DNA of 64,000 nucleotides from Photobacterium sp. GB-56. GTDB lineage: Bacteria > Pseudomonadota > Gammaproteobacteria > Enterobacterales > Vibrionaceae. A program made the position numbers and the translations under genes. Where the stretch lies: the NCBI RefSeq assembly GCF_003026105.1, contig NZ_PYNW01000008.1, forward strand, positions 120,746 to 184,745. Reading direction: 5' to 3'. Below the pieces are notes generated by a model. It was not told the origin of the DNA. It made no database searches and saw nothing but the letters and a program-made list of their open reading frames with translations. Shown piece after piece: positions 42,822 through 51,577 of the stretch (the stretch's first letter is position 1; each line of letters begins with the position of its first letter).

Positions 42822-42872
42822 GATAGTTCTCCTTGTAATCAATCTATCGAGGTATTTCCTGCTCACTGTATC

Positions 42873-42900
42873 TATGCGGTCAGTTGGAAAAGATCATTAA
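42873..42900 (-). promoter_or_regulatory. Tentative sigma-28 promoter of lafA
   Basis: Minus-strand TTAA (42897-42900), 15 bases, then GACCGCATA (42873-42881), compared with TAAA-N15-GCCGATAA. The match is partial, but position (about 50 bases before the ATG) and spacing fit. Confidence 0.4.
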
Positions 42901-42965
42901 TTTTTATTTTTAATATTTTCAAAAAATAAAAGAATTGGAGAATAAATTTGATATTGAGCCAAATA

Positions 42966-43016
42966 AATGAGGTTTTCTTATTAAATCGTGTTGATATTAA
43001 ATAAGAAAACCTCATT
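42966..43016. terminator. Long inverted repeat between the EAL-like gene and lafA
   Basis: AATGAGGTTTTCTTATT (42966-42982) and its exact complement (43000-43016), a 17-bp stem with a 17-base loop, 40-90 bases after the end of the EAL-like gene. The T run after the stem is weak, so it may act as a terminator, a processing site or a regulatory structure in the lafA leader. Confidence 0.6.
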
Positions 43017-43054
43017 AATTTTTAAGGGGATGTAGAGATATAAAAGTCATGGTT

Positions 43055-43885
43055 TTATATTTGATTATTATTCGCAACCTTTTTTTTCATTGATACCGAC
43101 ATTGGTATATCACTGACGTAACCGAAATAATATTGCGCACCAAGTAGTCGATATTGGTTTAATTCATGCTGGCTACCCACCCGCCCCGCAATAAATAATG
43201 TATTGTTTTTACGGATAAAACGAATGACGGGAATCAGGCCTGAGCGCTTATGATCATCATTGAGGATATGCGACGTTTTAATTGCATCAGGTTTAATGTT
43301 TTTTATTGTTTCTAAATAGCGGGTGGGTGGAATAATATCTATCCAGAGTTTAACCGCTTTCTTTTTTAATGATTCTAAATTTGCATTTAATGTCATTACG
43401 TTATGGCATTCACTATTTTCCATGTCATGAAGTTGAACACAGGGAATAATGTATTGCATTGCAACGGAATGATGTTGAAAAACCTGATTAATAAAGCCTT
43501 GTCCAATAGGCCATGATAGCGTTTCTGAATTTATCGGCACCACTAACGGATTAATAATATCTTTATGGAAAGTCGATAGCTGAAACTCAATATGGCGGAC
43601 GGCTAAATATAAGCTATAGAGATCAAACAGAAATTGTACAGGTTTAGAAACATCAAATTGGTAAACACTTTGCTCGTTATTACTACCAAAACGTAATGTT
43701 AGGTGTTGGTAGGTGACTTGATTGGTGGTGGTTTCGCGAATAGCCTGACAGACATGACTAACATCGTTTTGCTCAAATGCGTCAAGTAGGATCGCATCGT
43801 CGTTATTGCGGGTTAACGATGGGATAATACTTTGAATATAGCTGTAAAGTTCGTCCATGGTGTGTAATGTGTGTTGAGTTGTCAT
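43055..43885 (-). CDS. Degenerate EAL-domain protein, last gene of the export operon
   Basis: 276 residues. The C-terminal two thirds follow the EAL fold: INSETLSWPIGQGFINQVFQ (VN.S…), KLWIDIIPPTRYLETIKNIKPDAIKTSH (LDDFG … DxIKID region), RKNNTLFIAGRVGSQHELNQYRLLGAQYYFGYVSD (VEt..q…lG.dy.QGy). The E-A-L tripeptide, the DD of DDFG and the catalytic Glu/Gln are replaced, so c-di-GMP hydrolysis is unlikely. By analogy with YdiV/RflP, it may regulate flagellar expression or the motor by protein contact or as a c-di-GMP sensor. It lies 32 bases after flhA, with GAGGA before the ATG. Confidence 0.75.
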   Translation of the reverse strand: MTTQHTLHTMDELYSYIQSIIPSLTRNNDDAILLDAFEQNDVSHVCQAIRETTTNQVTYQHLTLRFGSNNEQSVYQFDVSKPVQFLFDLYSLYLAVRHIEFQLSTFHKDIINPLVVPINSETLSWPIGQGFINQVFQHHSVAMQYIIPCVQLHDMENSECHNVMTLNANLESLKKKAVKLWIDIIPPTRYLETIKNIKPDAIKTSHILNDDHKRSGLIPVIRFIRKNNTLFIAGRVGSQHELNQYRLLGAQYYFGYVSDIPMSVSMKKKVANNNQI

Positions 43886-43917
43886 AGCTCGTCCTCGTTC
43901 AATTTCACGGGAATGAA

Positions 43918-46011
43918 TTAACCTAAGTTGCCAATGATATTGATATTCTTATTTTCAGGAATTTCGTTATAAGACAATACTGCTAAGCCTTGGGCGAAAG
44001 TACGCGCATAGCGAGATAGCAGTGGTCGTAATTGTGGCATTACTAGCAACACAGGGGCTGCGCCTTGCTGTTTTAATTGTTGCTTCGCAAGCGGCATATT
44101 TTGTTGAAATTGGCTTAAAATATTTGGCTCAATTGGAAAGCTATCTAGCATCACATTGCCACTGGCTTGTGCTTGTTGGAGCGATGTTAATAGCATCTGT
44201 TCAAGTTCATCGGATAAGGCATAGACGTTAAGATCTTTCTTATCACCATTGAGTAGATTCACCAAGGTACGGCGTAAGCTGCAACGCACATCAGCAGCAA
44301 TTAAGATTGGATCTTTGGTGTTTTCAGACGCTTCTAACATGGTATTGGCAATGGTACGGATATCTTTAAGCGGCACTTGATCAATGAGTAATTGGCGATA
44401 CACCTTCAGTTGCTGAGCAGGCGTTAATGCAGCACTTAAACTTTCCGCCAATTTGGGTGCCTGTTGCGCCAAACGTTGATTAATAAAATCCACATCATCA
44501 TGGGTAAACAAATCGGCTAAATGTACTTTCATCACTTTGCTTATGTGAGTGGCAATGACGGTAGCGTCATCTACGACTTGGTAGCCCATGTTCAAGGCCT
44601 TTGCTTTGTTGCTATTTTCAATCCATACCGCAGGGAGTTGATAAGCAGGATCGTGACCAAGGATGCCATCTATTTCGCCATAGGTATCACCCACGGCAAT
44701 AGCCATTAAACGCTCAGGCTCAATGCTGCCTTGTTCAATGATCTCGCCATGAACGGCAATAGTATAATGGTTCGGTTTTAAGCTTAGGTTGTCGCGAATA
44801 TTCACTTCAGGCAGCAAATAGCCGACTTGCTCAGAAAGATTTTTACGAACACCGCGAATACGCTGGGTGAGTGGCGCGCCTTGTTCTTTATTCACCAGAT
44901 GAACTAAACGAAAACCGAGCGATAACGACATACTTTGAACATGAGGAATATCATCCCATGTTAATGGCGTTTCGTGGTCGAGTTGCATGGCTTGAGAAAC
45001 GGCTTCAACTTCGTCGAGTTGCTGGTGGTGGTGAGGTTTTTTATATTGTCGCCAGCCCGCAAAGGCTAATACTGCGGCAAAGCTGAAAAATGCCAAGTGC
45101 GGCATGCCTGGCACAATACCTATGATGGCCATCACAGAAGCAACAGTGAATAAGGTTGCAGGCGAGGCAAGCAGTTGGTTCTGCATAGCTTGCGTCATGT
45201 CATCATCACTGTCGTTAATACGAGTGACAATAATAGCGGCAGAGGTGGCTAATAACAGTGAAGGAATTTGCGCGACAAGACCATCACCAATGGTCAGTAA
45301 GGCGTAAGTTTTAAAAGCATCAGAAGCGCTGAGTCCGTATTCAAAAACACCGATGCTGATACCACCAATGATATTGATAAATAGGATCAATAAACCCGCA
45401 ATGGCATCACCACGAACGAACTTTGAAGCACCGTCCATTGAACCGTAAAAATCCGCTTCATTGGCAACATCACGACGGCGCTGTTTTGCTTGGTTTTGGT
45501 CAATAATCCCCGCGTTTAAATCCGCATCTATTGCCATCTGTTTACCGGGTAGGGCGTCAAGGGTGAAACGGGCTGCTACCTCAGAGATACGTTCGCCACC
45601 TTTGGTGATCACCACAAAGTTGATGATCATTAAAATCACGAAAATCACCATACCCACAACATAGTTACCGCCAATAACGACTTCACCAAAAGCTTGGATC
45701 ACTTTACCTGCTGAATCGCCACCATTGTGACCTTCCAGTAATACAATACGTGTTGAGGCCACATTCAAAGTGAGTCGCATTAATGTCGCGACTAATAGAA
45801 TGGTGGGGAAAACAGAAAAGTCTAACGGCCTTTTTGCTGTGGTACTGACTAACAATACCAAGATGGCCAAGACAATATTAAAGGTGAATAAGGCATCGAG
45901 CAGCATAGGAGGTAATGGCAAAATTACCATTGCCAGAATCATCAGTAAGGCGATAGGAATACCGATATAACCTTTACTCGACTGTTTGAGTGTTGTGAGC
46001 CAATTTAACAT
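43918..46011 (-). CDS. flhA: Flagellar export gate protein FlhA (lateral)
   Basis: 697 residues. About eight N-terminal membrane helices (to about 330) are followed by the cytoplasmic domain. The FHIPEP-type motif region (TLDALPGKQMAIDADLNAGIIDQNQAKQRRRDVANEADFYGSMDGASKFVRGDA) is conserved. FlhA forms the nonameric export ring. ATG at 46011 follows GAAGGA; the upstream TTG at 46029 is rejected. Confidence 0.95.
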   Translation of the reverse strand: MLNWLTTLKQSSKGYIGIPIALLMILAMVILPLPPMLLDALFTFNIVLAILVLLVSTTAKRPLDFSVFPTILLVATLMRLTLNVASTRIVLLEGHNGGDSAGKVIQAFGEVVIGGNYVVGMVIFVILMIINFVVITKGGERISEVAARFTLDALPGKQMAIDADLNAGIIDQNQAKQRRRDVANEADFYGSMDGASKFVRGDAIAGLLILFINIIGGISIGVFEYGLSASDAFKTYALLTIGDGLVAQIPSLLLATSAAIIVTRINDSDDDMTQAMQNQLLASPATLFTVASVMAIIGIVPGMPHLAFFSFAAVLAFAGWRQYKKPHHHQQLDEVEAVSQAMQLDHETPLTWDDIPHVQSMSLSLGFRLVHLVNKEQGAPLTQRIRGVRKNLSEQVGYLLPEVNIRDNLSLKPNHYTIAVHGEIIEQGSIEPERLMAIAVGDTYGEIDGILGHDPAYQLPAVWIENSNKAKALNMGYQVVDDATVIATHISKVMKVHLADLFTHDDVDFINQRLAQQAPKLAESLSAALTPAQQLKVYRQLLIDQVPLKDIRTIANTMLEASENTKDPILIAADVRCSLRRTLVNLLNGDKKDLNVYALSDELEQMLLTSLQQAQASGNVMLDSFPIEPNILSQFQQNMPLAKQQLKQQGAAPVLLVMPQLRPLLSRYARTFAQGLAVLSYNEIPENKNINIIGNLG

Positions 46012-46050
46012 GTGAAGTCCTTCATCCAATCCGGTAAAAATGCGCTGAAA

Positions 46051-47178
46051 TTAATGCTGTAAATGTTTTGGGATAACAAAATTGGGTAATGTTTGTGGTT
46101 GATTTCCTTTACCTTGTCGAAAGGCTTTAAGCTGTAAAACATAAGTTAATATATGCGCCACAGCGACATAGAGCTGGCTTGGGATCGCTTGCTCTATCTG
46201 GGTGCTGTGATAAATCGCACGCGTTAATGGTGGTGAATGTAAGATCTCAACATCGTGCTGTTTGGCAATGGTTTGAATATGCATCGCCGTTTCATCTATG
46301 CCTTTTGCTACCACAAAGGGCGCTTCAGACAGTGTGGTATCGTATTTAATCGCAACGGCATAATGGGTTGGGTTGACGATCACCACATCAGCTTTAGGCA
46401 CTGCTTTATCTATTTTTCTTCGGGCGAACTGCTGTTGAATTTGACGAATGCGTTGCTTGATTTCTGGGCTACCTTCATTGTTTTTAAATTCTTCTTTCAG
46501 CTCTTGTTTGGTCATTTTCAGCTCTTTGGCGTGCTCCCATTTTTGGTAGGGAATATCAATTAAACCAAATAACAATAGCGCCACGCCCATCAGCAAAATA
46601 CCATGAAAGAGAATCGTCAGAATTAATGACACGCCTTGTTTTAGTGGTAAGTTTTGCATCCCTAATAAGCGGCTTAAATTGGCATCAAGATAGAGATATA
46701 GCAGGAGGAAAATCACACAGACTTTGAGTGTCGATTTTAAAAGTTCAACCAAAGATCGGGTTGAAAACATCCTTTTTATCCCCGCAATGGGATCGATTTT
46801 TGATAATTTTGGCAATACGCCTGCAGGGTAGAATAGCCAACCACCAATCAGTAAACTGCTGGCGATAGTGGTGATTAGAATTAAACCAAATAATGGCAGT
46901 AGTAATTGAATAATAATGGCTAAGCTTGTGCCTAATGCTTCAATCGCTAGCCAAGGTGAGCGTAAATCATCACGAGAGATTGTCATGTTCAATGTAAATA
47001 CGCCATTCAGCGCCTGCCAAATCGCATCAATTTGGAAATAAAAGAAAACCACAACCGCAATAAAAATCGTAGCTGCTGTGAAGTCTTTGGCGCGTGGGAT
47101 CTGACCTTGCTCTCGGGCCTGACGGATCTTCTGCGGAGTGGCTTTTTCAGTTTTATCTTGTGCCGATGACTGACTCAT
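46051..47178 (-). CDS. flhB: Flagellar export switch protein FlhB (lateral)
   Basis: 375 residues. N-terminal KTEKATPQKIRQAREQGQIPRAKDF, four membrane helices, and the C-terminal autocleavage site NPTH (VVIVNPTHYAVAIKYD, about residue 270) that sets substrate switching from hook to filament. It overlaps the fliR stop by 4 bases. Confidence 0.95.
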   Translation of the reverse strand: MSQSSAQDKTEKATPQKIRQAREQGQIPRAKDFTAATIFIAVVVFFYFQIDAIWQALNGVFTLNMTISRDDLRSPWLAIEALGTSLAIIIQLLLPLFGLILITTIASSLLIGGWLFYPAGVLPKLSKIDPIAGIKRMFSTRSLVELLKSTLKVCVIFLLLYLYLDANLSRLLGMQNLPLKQGVSLILTILFHGILLMGVALLLFGLIDIPYQKWEHAKELKMTKQELKEEFKNNEGSPEIKQRIRQIQQQFARRKIDKAVPKADVVIVNPTHYAVAIKYDTTLSEAPFVVAKGIDETAMHIQTIAKQHDVEILHSPPLTRAIYHSTQIEQAIPSQLYVAVAHILTYVLQLKAFRQGKGNQPQTLPNFVIPKHLQH

Positions 47179-47951
47179 GCGCCTCCCGAAATATAGAGTT
47201 GAAGCTGATCTAAGCTGTAGTGGACTAACTCGACATAACGCGCTGGTACACCGCTGACAGAAATTAAGACACTAAACAGTCCTAACAACATGGTCATAGG
47301 AAAGCCTAATGCGTATACGTTCAAACTAGGCGCGGCGCGGTTCATGACCCCGAAACTGATATTAGCCAGAAGCATTGAAACAATAGCGGGCAGAGCGATG
47401 GCAAGGGCTGAACTGAACATCCAACCAAAAAGTGCGAGTATTTGTTTTACTGAAGATAGAGCCAACCCACTGCCTACAGGCCAAGAGGTAAAGCTTTGCA
47501 CTAAAATATCAATAACCAATAAATGCCCATCTAAAGCCAGAAATAACAAGGTAGAAAACAGTAAAAACATTCGCCCAAGAATTGCGACTGAAACACCATT
47601 AACGGGATCGTTCATCATTGCCATCCCTAAGCCCATTTGCAGTGAAATGATCTGACCTAACAATGTCATGATGGAAAATAGGAAATGGATAATTAAGCCA
47701 AATAACAGCCCCCATATTGCTTGCTCAAAAGCCAGCATAAGTGCCGAGAGAGAAAGTAAATCTGTCGTGGGCATAGCTGGCATCAGTGGCGCGGCAATAA
47801 AACTGATAGCAACTGCTAATAAAGCGCGTACCCAAATAGGAATTAACGCATCACCAAAAAATGGCATGGCTAACATGGCAGCCCCAATGCGAAAAAACGG
47901 CCACCAAAACTGAGCGAGAAGGGCGTTGAGCTCTGCAAACGAGATAGCCAT
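47175..47951 (-). CDS. fliR: Flagellar export protein FliR (lateral)
   Basis: 258 residues, six membrane helices, FliR-type (FFRIGAAMLAMPFFGDALIPIWVRALLAVAISFIAAP; GLGMAMMNDPVNGVSVAILGRMF). It is part of the export gate with FliP and FliQ. Start overlaps the fliQ stop, end overlaps the flhB start. Confidence 0.94.
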   Translation of the reverse strand: MAISFAELNALLAQFWWPFFRIGAAMLAMPFFGDALIPIWVRALLAVAISFIAAPLMPAMPTTDLLSLSALMLAFEQAIWGLLFGLIIHFLFSIMTLLGQIISLQMGLGMAMMNDPVNGVSVAILGRMFLLFSTLLFLALDGHLLVIDILVQSFTSWPVGSGLALSSVKQILALFGWMFSSALAIALPAIVSMLLANISFGVMNRAAPSLNVYALGFPMTMLLGLFSVLISVSGVPARYVELVHYSLDQLQLYISGGA

Positions 47952-48220
47952 TAGCCAATCATTCCCGGAATGTTATAAAAGAGGTAATCAAATAATTCCA
48001 TTAAGCGCCTTAACATCCAATGTCCGGCAAAAATCACCATCAGCAAAGTCATGATTAAACGAGGGAGAAAACTTAAGGTTTGCTCGTTGATCTGGGTCGC
48101 GGCTTGAAAAACGGCAATCACTAACCCGACTAATAACCCCGGGATAACAAGTACCATTACCATATTAATAATTAGCCAAACTGCATTAGAAAATAGATCG
48201 ACAGCAAGCTCTGGGGTCAT
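47951..48220 (-). CDS. fliQ: Flagellar export protein FliQ (lateral)
   Basis: 89 residues, the E. coli length. Two membrane helices; ISFQAATQINEQTLSFLPRL-type signature present (IAVFQAATQINEQTLSFLPRLI). AAGGAG lies six bases before the ATG at 48220, so I prefer it to the ATG at 48223. Confidence 0.93.
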   Translation of the reverse strand: MTPELAVDLFSNAVWLIINMVMVLVIPGLLVGLVIAVFQAATQINEQTLSFLPRLIMTLLMVIFAGHWMLRRLMELFDYLFYNIPGMIG

Positions 48221-48238
48221 CATTTACTCCTTTCTGTT

Positions 48239-49030
48239 TTATCCAAAGCTGGCAGATAGCGATCCGACCGTCATGGTCCAGCCATCAGCGAGTACAAACA
48301 CAATTAATTTGAAAGGGAGAGAAATAATCAGCGGTGACAGCATCATCATACCCATAGCCATCAAGACACTGGCAACCACGAGATCGATGATCAAAAAAGG
48401 AATGAACAACATAAAACCAATTTGAAACGCTGTTTTAAGCTCACTGATCACAAAAGCAGGTAACACGATAGCAAACGAAATATCTTCCACATCTTGGTCT
48501 AATGGTTCGTTAGCAATTCGCATCATCTGCTCTAAAGCACTTTGATGGGTTTGTTTTAGCATGAAATCACGAACGGGTTTTTCGGCAGTATCAAAGGCTT
48601 GTAAAAGGGTAATATCACCGTTGTCATAAGGGACAAAAGCATTATCGTAGACATCCGTCCAGACCGGACGCATGATCAAAATTGTTAAAGAGAGCGCGAT
48701 ACCCACCAGTATTCTATTTGGCGGGCTCTGCTGTAAACCCAGTGCTTGGCGCAAAATAGAAAGTACGATAATGATGCGGGTAAAACTGGTCGCCATTAGC
48801 AGAAAGGCAGGGATAAAACTCAGTGCTGTCATTAACAACAAGATTTGTAATTTTACACTGTATTCTTGCTCGCCTTGATCATCTGTAACGGTCAAGAAGT
48901 TCAGCCCACTATTGGCTTCTGCGCTCGAAGAAAACAGTACGCCGAGCGCAATAAGTAGCAAAGTGAGTAAATACAGACAATGGCGCTGTTGAGATGTTGT
49001 TATCAGCAAGCGGTATCCCTGATCGATCAT
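48239..49030 (-). CDS. fliP: Flagellar export protein FliP (lateral)
   Basis: 263 residues with a cleavable signal (about 1-39, SSSAEA), then the FliP core: [53 protein letters not shown] and [40 protein letters not shown]. It forms the export pore. No Shine-Dalgarno is seen; the start lies three bases after the fliN stop, so it is probably coupled. Confidence 0.94.
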   Translation of the reverse strand: MIDQGYRLLITTSQQRHCLYLLTLLLIALGVLFSSSAEANSGLNFLTVTDDQGEQEYSVKLQILLLMTALSFIPAFLLMATSFTRIIIVLSILRQALGLQQSPPNRILVGIALSLTILIMRPVWTDVYDNAFVPYDNGDITLLQAFDTAEKPVRDFMLKQTHQSALEQMMRIANEPLDQDVEDISFAIVLPAFVISELKTAFQIGFMLFIPFLIIDLVVASVLMAMGMMMLSPLIISLPFKLIVFVLADGWTMTVGSLSASFG

Positions 49031-49033
49031 TTT

Positions 49034-49399
49034 TTAACTATCCATGGTGTTAAGAGGTGATTCGACGACATCAATTAGCCGTAGGCCATATTTATCATTG
49101 ATCACAACCACTTCGGCATGGCCCATCAGTGACCCATTCACTTTCACATCAAGCGGTTCACCGTTGAGTTTATCTAGCTCAATCACACTGCCTTCACCGG
49201 CTTTCATTAACTCACCTAATGAGATTTCTGTGCTTGAGACCTCAAGAGTCACAGTCACGGGGATCTTTTTGAAAAAACTTAAGCTACGTTGCGACATGCT
49301 GCTATTAAGTTGAGGTGTTTCATCAAATTGTTCTAACTGAAGATCGTCGAAATTGAGGTCATCACCATTAAATAGGTCGGATTCGTTAATATCGCTCAT
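49034..49399 (-). CDS. fliN: Flagellar motor switch protein FliN (lateral)
   Basis: 121 residues. The C-terminal SpoA domain (IPVTVTLEVSSTEISLGELMKAGEGSVIELDKLNGEPLDVKVNGSLMGHAEVVVINDKYGLRL) is a strong FliN match, with an acidic N-terminal tail of about 40 residues. It forms the lower C ring with FliM. It lies 2 bases after fliM. Confidence 0.93.
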   Translation of the reverse strand: MSDINESDLFNGDDLNFDDLQLEQFDETPQLNSSMSQRSLSFFKKIPVTVTLEVSSTEISLGELMKAGEGSVIELDKLNGEPLDVKVNGSLMGHAEVVVINDKYGLRLIDVVESPLNTMDS

Positions 49400-49401
49400 G
49401 C

Positions 49402-50226
49402 TTATGTGTCCTTACTGGTGTTGATGATTAAAACAAGTTGACCGTTTTGCTCTGCGACATGGCCGTTAAATAAATGCTCTTGACCAATACTGATCGGAGA
49501 GGATTGCAGTAAATCAATATCAAAGATGTCACCGGGCTTTAGCTGCAATACTTGGTCTAAAGGCATCTGTCTTTCACATAAAACTGTATTGAGTTTGACC
49601 TTGGTCGATTCAAGTTGCTGACTAAAGAGTGCATTAAGTTCAGATGTGGGTTGTAAGCCAATAACACTGGTTAATGTTTGAATTAATGCGGAATCAATAC
49701 AGATGATGATGTCGCCAATCGTCTCTTCGCAGGTAACGGAAAGTTGAATGACTAAGCCGATATCATCTGATAGTGAATTATCACAGGCTTGCCACATATC
49801 TTCTGGCGCTATCTGGGCTGAAAAAAGTCGTCCTATGCGTTCTTGTAACCGCAAATCACTCGTTGTAATCGTTTGACTTTTAGCACTATTAAGACGATTT
49901 ACAGATGAGTGATAAAAGCGATCGGCGAGTACAATGAGCAAGGGTGCAGAACAGCGAAAATTCATCATACCCCCGTCATTATGGGCCACCGTAAATGCCG
50001 CATGTTGTCCCTGTTTTGGCGATTGAAAATCAATACTAGTAACCGACATCGTCAGTTCATGGGTTTTCACCCACTTTTGTATTTGGTCAGTTAATCCCAG
50101 TAATGAATTACTTAAAATATTAGCTAATTCATCTTTGATTATATGAATAGGTTTTCCTAGCAATTCCACATTCAATATGGGATATCTATTGTCAAAATCT
50201 GATTTTATATATTCCATAGTTATCAT
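49402..50226 (-). CDS. fliM: Divergent FliM (lateral) lacking the CheY-binding peptide
   Basis: 274 residues, about 50 shorter than usual FliM. The C-terminal SpoA-like domain (LESTKVKLNTVLCERQMPLDQVLQLKPGDIFDIDLLQSSPISIG) and a weak middle domain (TTSDLRLQERIGRLFSAQI … LADRFYHSS) identify it. The N-terminal EIDALL-type CheY-binding peptide is absent, and the GGxG loop of the middle domain is replaced by HSSV. Either chemotaxis acts on this motor another way, or rotation does not switch. It is first gene of the fliMNPQR-flhBA operon, but I see no clear ribosome binding site at either ATG (50226, 50217). Confidence 0.85.
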   Translation of the reverse strand: MITMEYIKSDFDNRYPILNVELLGKPIHIIKDELANILSNSLLGLTDQIQKWVKTHELTMSVTSIDFQSPKQGQHAAFTVAHNDGGMMNFRCSAPLLIVLADRFYHSSVNRLNSAKSQTITTSDLRLQERIGRLFSAQIAPEDMWQACDNSLSDDIGLVIQLSVTCEETIGDIIICIDSALIQTLTSVIGLQPTSELNALFSQQLESTKVKLNTVLCERQMPLDQVLQLKPGDIFDIDLLQSSPISIGQEHLFNGHVAEQNGQLVLIINTSKDT

Positions 50227-50671
50227 AGTTAAGAGGGTAAAAACAAAGTGTAGTTGATGTTTATTCGTAATATATAAATATGTTTATCGCGTTTATAACT
50301 ATGAAGATATAAATTAAAAATTTTTAAGAGCAAAAATGTGACTTTAGTTCATAGCATTAGTATTCGATGAAATAAAAATTGTTTTAATGTTTAAATTTAA
50401 AAAACTTCGATTATGATGAAGTTAAATCAAATAGAAGTGTGTTGCTAAACTTATGATTAATAATGGAATAATATTAGACTTTAGTATGACATTAAATCGT
50501 TAATACAAACGTCAAAAAAATGCCCTCAAGAGCGTCAAATAATATTTATTCGACTTGTTTTCTATGGTTATTAAATAGATATATTCAAGCGTTAGAATAT
50601 TAGGGTTAAATATAAAATCGCCATAAGATTTTTTGGCTATAATAAATCATGTGATTAATAGGTAGAGGTGA
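50227..50671. other. Divergent control region between fliM and motY operons
   Basis: 445 AT-rich bases that must carry the promoters of both the fliM operon (minus) and the motY-lafK-fli operon (plus). I find no good -24/-12 or sigma-28 match on either strand, so the top-level promoter may be sigma-70 with distant activation. AGAGG at 50664 is the likely ribosome binding site of motY. Confidence 0.45.
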
Positions 50672-51577
50672 ATGCTTATTATGACACTCATAAAATATGC
50701 AATTATATTTATATATTCGATTTTTATTTCTTTATTCTTTTCCATGAGTTCTGTCGCTAAAGAGTTATTTTTACCGATGGATCTTGTTTCGTGGGAATAT
50801 AAAGGCGATAAATTTAGTTGTTCATTGAGTCAAACCATTAGCCAATTTGGGGCAATTACCTTTGTTGCGAAACCTAAGCAGCCACTTGGTATACAGGTAC
50901 AAAGCTACCATGTAAAACCGCCTTATGAGCGTGCCATATTGAGCCAAGTACAGTCACCTTGGGCATTGAATACCGCACCTATCACAGTCGATGAGGTGGA
51001 TTTAGATAAAAAATCAGGACAAGTCTCTTTTTATACTGATATTGAACTGTTACTTGAAGCCATGGCGCAAGGTAATTGGTTAGGAGTAAGGCTGTCATCG
51101 TCGAACCAAAACAACACGTTTGATGTAACAGTCCCTTCAGTGAATATGGCTCATGCAATGGCTGATTTTAATTTGTGTCGAGCCAAGTTACCTGCAATGG
51201 CATACCAAGATGCGAGAGACGTAGTATTGCAATTTAAGTTAGGTCAACGTGTGGTCAGTTCATCACAAAAACAAATCTTGGCTGATTTAGCGAGTTATTT
51301 AAAACATGACAAAAATGTCAAACGTGTATTGATTGATGGGCATACAGACAATGTTGGCTCCAATGTTGCCAATTTACAGATTTCAAAAATTCGTGCTGAC
51401 GATGTAGCCAGCATTCTGCGTGAAAACGGTGTGCGTTCATCGCTGATGGAAATTCGCTCTCATGGTTCTCGCTATCCTGTTGCCAACAACAATACCCAAG
51501 ATGGAAAAGCTAAAAATCGTCGCGTGACTATTCGCGCTATTCGCAAGGAAGATGCAGTAAAAAGGAAGGGTAGCTAA
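50672..51577 (+). CDS. motY: Lateral MotY-like stator-ring protein
   Basis: 301 residues with a signal peptide (ending SMSSVA before KELF). The MotY N-terminal beta domain (about 25-165) contacts the stator; the C-terminal OmpA-like domain (VKRVLIDGHTDNVGSNVANLQISKIRADDVASILRENGVR … AKNRRVTIRAI) binds peptidoglycan. In V. parahaemolyticus a lateral MotY lies beside lafK, as here. The ATGs at 50672 and 50681 are both possible. Confidence 0.9.
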   Translation: MLIMTLIKYAIIFIYSIFISLFFSMSSVAKELFLPMDLVSWEYKGDKFSCSLSQTISQFGAITFVAKPKQPLGIQVQSYHVKPPYERAILSQVQSPWALNTAPITVDEVDLDKKSGQVSFYTDIELLLEAMAQGNWLGVRLSSSNQNNTFDVTVPSVNMAHAMADFNLCRAKLPAMAYQDARDVVLQFKLGQRVVSSSQKQILADLASYLKHDKNVKRVLIDGHTDNVGSNVANLQISKIRADDVASILRENGVRSSLMEIRSHGSRYPVANNNTQDGKAKNRRVTIRAIRKEDAVKRKGS

